Shown: positions 57,388 through 64,000 of the stretch, piece by piece | Layout: every line of letters starts with the position of its first letter | How positions within the stretch are numbered: the first letter of the stretch is position 1 | NCBI GenBank assembly: GCA_037013495.1 | Contig: CM072801.1 | Coordinates: 12,572,501-12,636,500, forward strand | From: Hippophae tibetana | Lineage: Eukaryota > Streptophyta > Magnoliopsida > Rosales > Elaeagnaceae | Direction of reading: 5' to 3' | DNA length: 64,000 bases | Translations under genes and position numbers: made by a program | The notes under the pieces: model-generated | Seen by the model: the letters and a program-made list of their open reading frames with translations, nothing else | Told to the model about the DNA's origin: nothing | The model's database searches: none

Positions 57388-60282
57388 TACATTTGACCCC
57401 TATTTCTATTTAGAGTGTATACATACATGATACATCTCATATCTAATACTGTAAAAGTAAAATTCGGGGCATAAAAAAAGCTTAAGCTGGATAAAGAAAT
57501 TTCAGCCTACAAGTAGAATATATCTCCAATAATGAATTACAAATAAATATTGGAAAATATTTAATTTATTTCACAATTTGTGACAAATTAAACTCAACTA
57601 ATTTATTACATTATGATTGGTTCCTTAATTACTTTAATTAGTCCTAGTTTTGCACTAATTGAATCCCACAAAACAACTATTCTATCAATTATAAAATGTT
57701 GTATTAATTATGATAAATACAATAACTTGTGATCGATGTTTAGCATTGTTTATAAATATTACTCCACGGCTTGGTGTTTAATCGTAATAAGATAAATATC
57801 TCTAATAATGGTTTTTTTATTTTTATTTTGGATCAGAATACTCTTCTTGTTTTTGTATTTTTTTTAAATATTAAATATTCATTTTATATCTATACATATT
57901 GTTATTTGAATTTATTAATAAAAAGTAATACTTTTAACATTTGGATTAAGAATAAATATCTTAAATTTGACAAGTAAAAATAATAACAAATAAATGATTA
58001 TATTCATTTGATTTTTCTGGTTGAAACTTATTACATTTCATAACTAATCAATTTATTTTTAGTTTTTAAATACAGTTTTTGTCGAGATACACAAATATTT
58101 ATAAAATATTTAATTTATTTTTAAATAATAATACATTAGATATTTAATTCCTTGTGTAAACATGTCTAGCAGTTATAATTGAATATTTTATTTTTTTTAT
58201 TTAAAATTTGATAGAATTAAATTTATATTTTTTTATTTCTTAACACAAAAAATAAACACTCTAATCATCTTACATTACTTAAAATGATTAAAAATGAAAA
58301 ATTTAATGAAATTTATCAAAAATAGTTTTAGAATTGAATTTTAGAGTTTAGAAAGTTCAAAAATGAAACTATTAATATGTTATAAGATATATTTCAAAAA
58401 AAATTAAAATTGAAAATTTAATTTCAAAATTAAGGAATTGAAATTAAAATAATTATCATATAAATATAATTTCGAAACAAATTAATATAGTTTATAGTAG
58501 TGACCCATGAGGATCTTCTTTAAACCTTCCAATTTTCCTGGAAACTTTTAAGAATATTCAATTCATTATCTAAATTGTTTTATTCTATGTTATGAGGGGA
58601 TAACATATACTAGCAAATAAATTACTTAATAATTAATTAACTGCAACTAAATTTTCTGTAATAAGTTAAACACCTGTAATATTTTTTTAAAAGATATTAA
58701 AATCTTTTTTATTAAATAAATCAGATAGAAGTGAGGAATTATATCGGATTACAAACCAATTCTATATAATTTAATTTTAATTTCAATTGTAAAAATTAAT
58801 CGATAATACGGTATTAATTAGATAATATATATCCATATATTTGTATATATATATATATATTTATATTTATGTAGAATGTTATTGGAATAAACTAATAATA
58901 AATAAGGACGATAAAGTAATAACAAGAGATAAAACAAATTACAAACTCGATATGTGTTTATAAAAAAGTGAATTTAATTTAATTTAATTTTTTTAAAAAA
59001 TTGAATTTAATTGCGTACCCAAATTGCACATCACAGTGGAGTGAAGTGGATGGAGTTCATAATGTCACAAAATTAAAGATGCCAGCATCGTAAGGAATCA
59101 AAGGAGACTAGGTCACTACACTACTCCTGAAATCATGATCATTATTTTTATTTTTAGTCAGGAGACTCGAATAAACTTTTCCATTACATAAGATATACAT
59201 GAGCATATAACTGTCACAATTAATATTGTAATTTCTTTGTTGCAAACTTTTAAAATTTTCATGTAGAATTAATACTTATGTTTATTTTATATAATGTAAA
59301 AATATATATTTATTTTTATATTTTTAAAATTATATTACATTTTTTATTTTTTATAATTTAACAAAAAAAATTAGAAGTAAAATCAAGTCAATAATTTATT
59401 TTTAAAATGAAAGATTATTATTTTAAAAATATATATTATAATTTTGTTTAGTAAAATAGATATCATTTTTATTTAATATTTATAAGCAGAAGATCAACTT
59501 ATTCACGTCATATATATAAAAAATACATATATTAGTTTTTATATATGGAAATTGGAATAATAAACACAGGAATATGCCTTCACTTGAAAATTGAGTGTCT
59601 CTACCCAATGATCTCAAAATATAATATTATTTTAATATTATTTCATCTCAATTTAACTAATTTATATTATAATTTTAATAAATTTAACTTTAAACATATT
59701 ATTATGTTATTTTTTTTATTAAAATTTTATATTATAAATAATCATGTATCGATTTTTTCGTTATTTTGAATATATTTTTACTTTTAATAGACAAAAAAAA
59801 TATCATAATTAATATTATTTTATCTAAAAAAATATTAAATAAGATAAAATAATTTATAAAAATTAATAAATTATCGTTAACATTCAATCTTAATTTACAT
59901 CTCTGCTTAACTGATGTACTTTTGTTTGAATAATCTATTTTTGTATATTTATATTATTGTATAATTTATTTAAATTTATTATTTTTATTAAGAAATTAAT
60001 AAATTATTATAAATTAAAATATTAATAATTAGTTAGGTTGTAGTTATTTATTGGAAGTAATACTAATAATTAATTTTTTAGGGTTAATTATTTTAACTAA
60101 ATAACTAATATAATATTATTTCAAAAAAATTATTTATATTGAAATTTTAAATATATATTACAAAATCATTTTATTTAGTAATGTAACGTATTTATATAAT
60201 AAATCGTTGAAATTTTTGCTTATAGTAAATGTCAACATAAAATAACACCAAGCTTGATTAGTACTTTTAAAAACTAACATTT

Positions 60283-60322
<40 letters not shown>

Positions 60323-63300
60323 TTATTTAAGTATTAATAATAAACTGTACATCTCTTATAATTGATACCAAACTAAAGCGAAAATGATGTATATAACAAC
60401 AAAACAAAAATGTATAAAACCGAACTTGTATTCTAAGTCCTCTTCATTAAACAATGAAAATTAACTCGATCATCTTCGTGAATTTGGTAATTCAATTAGT
60501 TTACCATATTCTCTATTAAAGTATAGGAACGAGATTGAATCTCACGTATCCATTCATCTCTCTTGTACCCAAATAAATATTTATGGATTAAATTATAAAA
60601 ATAAAATATGATACATTATTATTTATAATTTAAAGTTAATAATATAAATAATAAATATCTATTTAAAGTTAAACCATTAGAGTTAAAATTTAAATAAAAT
60701 AAAATAATATGAGATAATATTTTAACGTAAATTTATTAGAAATATTAAATAAAATATAAGATTACATGAGATAACATAATTTATATTTTTAATAATAAAT
60801 ATATATACAAACATTATTATTATATAAGGCTAGCAACATCAAATTGGAGTAAAAAACAGCCTAGAATGTATATGTTAAATAATATAATTGAGAAAAAGAA
60901 AGATTCAATATTTAAGTAATTTGTGTACACAACTTGACAAATAAACATTATGGTGATACATGGCATACAATTAATTAATTGACATATTTGTTTTTATAAG
61001 TTTTTTTTAGGATGAAAAGTTGGTTTCAGTTGAAAAGGAAGATTAGAAATGTTGAAATCCCAAAAACCCTCAAGTGCTTTTGGCTTTTGAGTTGCACCTG
61101 CAGCTATTGAAATTTACTGGTTTTGGTACACATACAATATCAAATAATAAATAAAATTTATTTGTGCTATCATTTTAATATTTCAATTAGTAAACTCACC
61201 TATAAATATAAACACAGAGGAGAGGAGTAAAATGTAAATATTTTATATTTATTTTTATAATAGTTTAATCATATTATTATAAAAAAAATTAGTATACAAA
61301 GATAAATAACAATTTTTTATGATTTATTTATTTTTTATATTTTATTCAATTCTTTTGGTTACAATTTATTTAAGCTATTATAATTTCAATCTAATGTAAT
61401 TGAAAAAATAAAAAATAATTATATATATTTTTATATTGTCAATTTTTCATAACAATAAAATTAAACCGTTACAAAAATACATATAAAACTTAAGTATCAT
61501 TTTTATAATAAATAAATAACTCTAGAAGTATTTTTCTATAAATATAAATAGCGAAACACATGAGTCTACTGTTTGATATTAAAATTTTGTGACCTTCAAA
61601 GGGCAACCAATATATGATTCATAAAAATAAAAATAAAAAACCCATTCATACATTTTCTTAAAATAAGAAATGCACTCATACTATATCTAATTACTTTGAG
61701 AGCTCATTTATCATAAATAATTCAATAGATTGAAAGAAAAATAAAATAAAATACACAAAGTAGTGTGTATATTTTATGCTATCACATCCTATGATCACCT
61801 TGGAGGGGCAAATCAGCAAAGTTATTCAATAAAGGGATTAAAAAATGGACAATCATTCGTATAGAGAGAAAGAGAGGTCAAGAGAAAATAAAAATTTTGA
61901 TTTTTTAGTTAGAATGTTATTATGATTTGAATTTTTTATAGGAAGTAAAATATTATAGGATTAAACAAATCCTAGGATTTTCATATGATGTAGTTACTCA
62001 ATTAATAAAAAATGTAATCCGTAAAAAATAATTTTTTTATGTTATCTGTATTTTTAAATATACTTTGAATATATATTTTTACATAATAAAAAACAGAAAA
62101 TTTAAATGAAAAAACCTGTTGTGTATGGAATTAATATATTAGGATTAATATCTAAATATAGGTGGGGCGACGTGGTCCACTAGATTATGGGAAAAAATGA
62201 TAACTTGGACACCAATTTCAGGATGAGGAATCCAAAAAGATGGAAACGTTGAATTGATTTAATTATATTCTTAAATTTCATATGTTTATTATTAAATAAA
62301 ATAATAATGGATATATATTATTCAATGTATATATTATATATATTTTAATTGATTATAATTTCATATGTTTAAGTGAATGATTTAATGGTACAAAAAATTA
62401 TGACAATTTCTATATATCATCACCAAATTGAATCCCTATTTATCCACACTTAAAAACAAATTTTATGTTTTGTAAATGTTTGTTTACCCCATTTCATTTA
62501 ACATTTAAATCTACCTCTAATTATCAATATAAAAAATTAATATATTGATGGAATTTGTGTTTAAATAAATATAAATATAATTTCTTTAAAATTATTTTTT
62601 AATTTAAAAAAATGATACATTGTGAATAAATACCAATCTTAAATGAGTATTTTTTTTATTAATAATTTTAGTGTAATTAATTTATTTTAAAATATGTGAT
62701 GTGAAATAAATGGAATGTGTTTCTTATTAATTAGATGTAATTCTTCAAGAAGGAAGAGTAACTTTGAATGTACCAATGAAATTTGAGAGGAGAGTAAATT
62801 GTAAAGTCCAATATATATAAATATTAGTTTATAATTTTTTTTAAATTAAAAAAAAAAACTTAAAGAATCGAGGAACAAGAATGGAACACATACTGCAAAA
62901 TTGGGAAACAAAATATTAATTACACTTAGTCCCATAACTAAGATCGATTTTAAATGTGTTTAGTGTCTCTAAAGTTGTTGGTAAAAAGAGTGAATAAATG
63001 GGGAAGGGGACCAGACCACGTTTGGGTAATATATATAGAGAGAGAACATCTCTTTTTCATTACATTAATTCATTATATATAAAACACGTTATTATTATTA
63101 TTATTATAAAACACAATATATATATATATATATTGAATTTTATGTGTCTAAAATATTATGTTATTATATACTCTAAAATTAACCGATAATTTATTATTTA
63201 TTAAGATCAAACAAATGTTCGGACAAAAAACATTATGAACCCACTATGAGTAGTTTTGATGGTGATTATTATAATATCGTGGATTATTACAATACAGTGT

Positions 63301-64000
63301 TGAGAGCCCACTGCTATGGGCAGAGGGCGAATTAGGGCATTTCATTTAATTTGTTGTTTTGCGAGAGATGTGTCTTCTGGGACCAACCAAAGACCAACCT
63401 TCTAATATTTCTTTTAAGGATATGAATATTTGATTATGATTATAACTAATTATACCACCTACATTAGTGCATTACATTTCCCTCCCTTTTTCTTGGTCAT
63501 GAAAACACCTCCATCACTATATTTAACTTCGACATATATATATATAATATCAACATGAATTAATAAATAATATTTATTAAAATGATTTTAACGAGTAAAT
63601 TAATTCGACATTTCAAATTTATAACTCAGTGCATTCAACACCAATTAACAATTAGATTATTCTAAACCAATTAATTCTTTGAGATTTTCGTTTTAGTTAA
63701 ATATAAATAAAATCAATAATTATAATTTAAAGTTCAAAGTTTTGATAACCTAATCTCAAAAACTTAAAACAATGAGCTGTGTGCCTCCATCTATTCATAA
63801 GATCTACTTGAGAATCATTCACCTAGAAAGAGAGGTCACTTCGCTTAATTTGAAAACATATAAGCTTACACGAACTTTTATTTTGAAACAAGTTCATCCA
63901 TGGAATGATAAAAATCAGGGTAAACGCTTACATTTTCCTCCTATAAAAGTGAGGTTTTGATTTAATAATCAATTTCATTTTGATTTCATCACCATTAGTC
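57388..64000. other. DELLA promoter flank and AT-rich intergenic region
   Basis: The first kilobase is the likely DELLA promoter. The rest is AT-rich without a supported gene. AT dinucleotide tracts lie at 60287-60317 and about 63115-63132. The plus-strand frame at 63772-63960 (62 codons, MSCVPPSIHKIYL...) is preceded by AT-rich DNA and shows no known domain; it could be an exon or a remnant continuing nowhere visible. Compositional islands at about 63285-63410 and 61050-61110 translate to nothing I recognise. Confidence 0.5.
60287..60317. repeat. (AT)n microsatellite
   Basis: A 31-bp uninterrupted AT dinucleotide run in intergenic DNA. Confidence 0.95.

Noticed and set aside
63772-63960. 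A 62-codon plus-strand frame near the right edge
   Set aside because: It has no domain, no clear splice or promoter context and lies in AT-rich DNA. It is noted in the intergenic entry but not called a gene.

Overview
The window is plant nuclear DNA, most likely from a eudicot. It carries three split or intronless plant-type nuclear genes with GT-AG introns, DELLA and LRR-III receptor-kinase families found only in plants, Ty1/copia and Ty3/gypsy-type LTR elements, a degraded L1-type LINE and a hAT-type MITE. The background is very AT-rich. I cannot name the species from the sequence.

Three genes are well supported. (1) At 22977-26535 (+) a two-exon gene encodes a 658-residue LRR-III receptor-like pseudokinase. 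(2) At 41741-45634 (-) a nine-exon gene, whose exons I reconstructed by hand, encodes a 354-residue nuclear RNA-binding protein: one RRM, then an RD/RE-rich tract, then a coiled coil. (3) At 55437-57053 (-) an intronless gene encodes a 538-residue DELLA-type GRAS regulator. Its TVHYNP and LExLE motifs are intact, but the DELLA motif itself is degenerate. Genes 1 and 3 each have a TATA box and a short upstream ORF in the inferred leader.

Mobile elements fill much of the rest. At 5079-5411 there is a hAT-like MITE with a perfect 8-bp target duplication. At 6509-11256 (+) there is a structurally complete but coding-dead copia element with two LTRs, PBS, PPT and a 5-bp target duplication; a tandem array abuts its left end. 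A decayed LINE (about 18060-22615, +) ends just upstream of the receptor-kinase promoter. From about 31745 to 41217 an old copia element lies on the minus strand. It is broken by two long solo-type LTRs, at 32657-34495 (clean, with TSD ATAAG) and 37430-39466 (no TSD, part of gag missing), and by an inverted duplication inside its reverse transcriptase. Both foreign LTRs carry GC-rich promoter islands in otherwise AT-rich DNA.

The remaining intergenic DNA (1-5078, 11257-17359, 26536-31744, 45635-55436 and 57388-64000) is AT-rich, with microsatellites, a few tRNA-like SINE-type heads and one orphan cluster of three CACGTG boxes near 47.8 kb. I see no tRNA, rRNA, CRISPR or prokaryotic features. 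The three host genes do not form an obvious pathway; they are ordinary neighbours separated by transposon-rich spacers. I found no convincing new biological system. The most informative structures are the nested elements, the divergent DELLA motif and the upstream ORFs.
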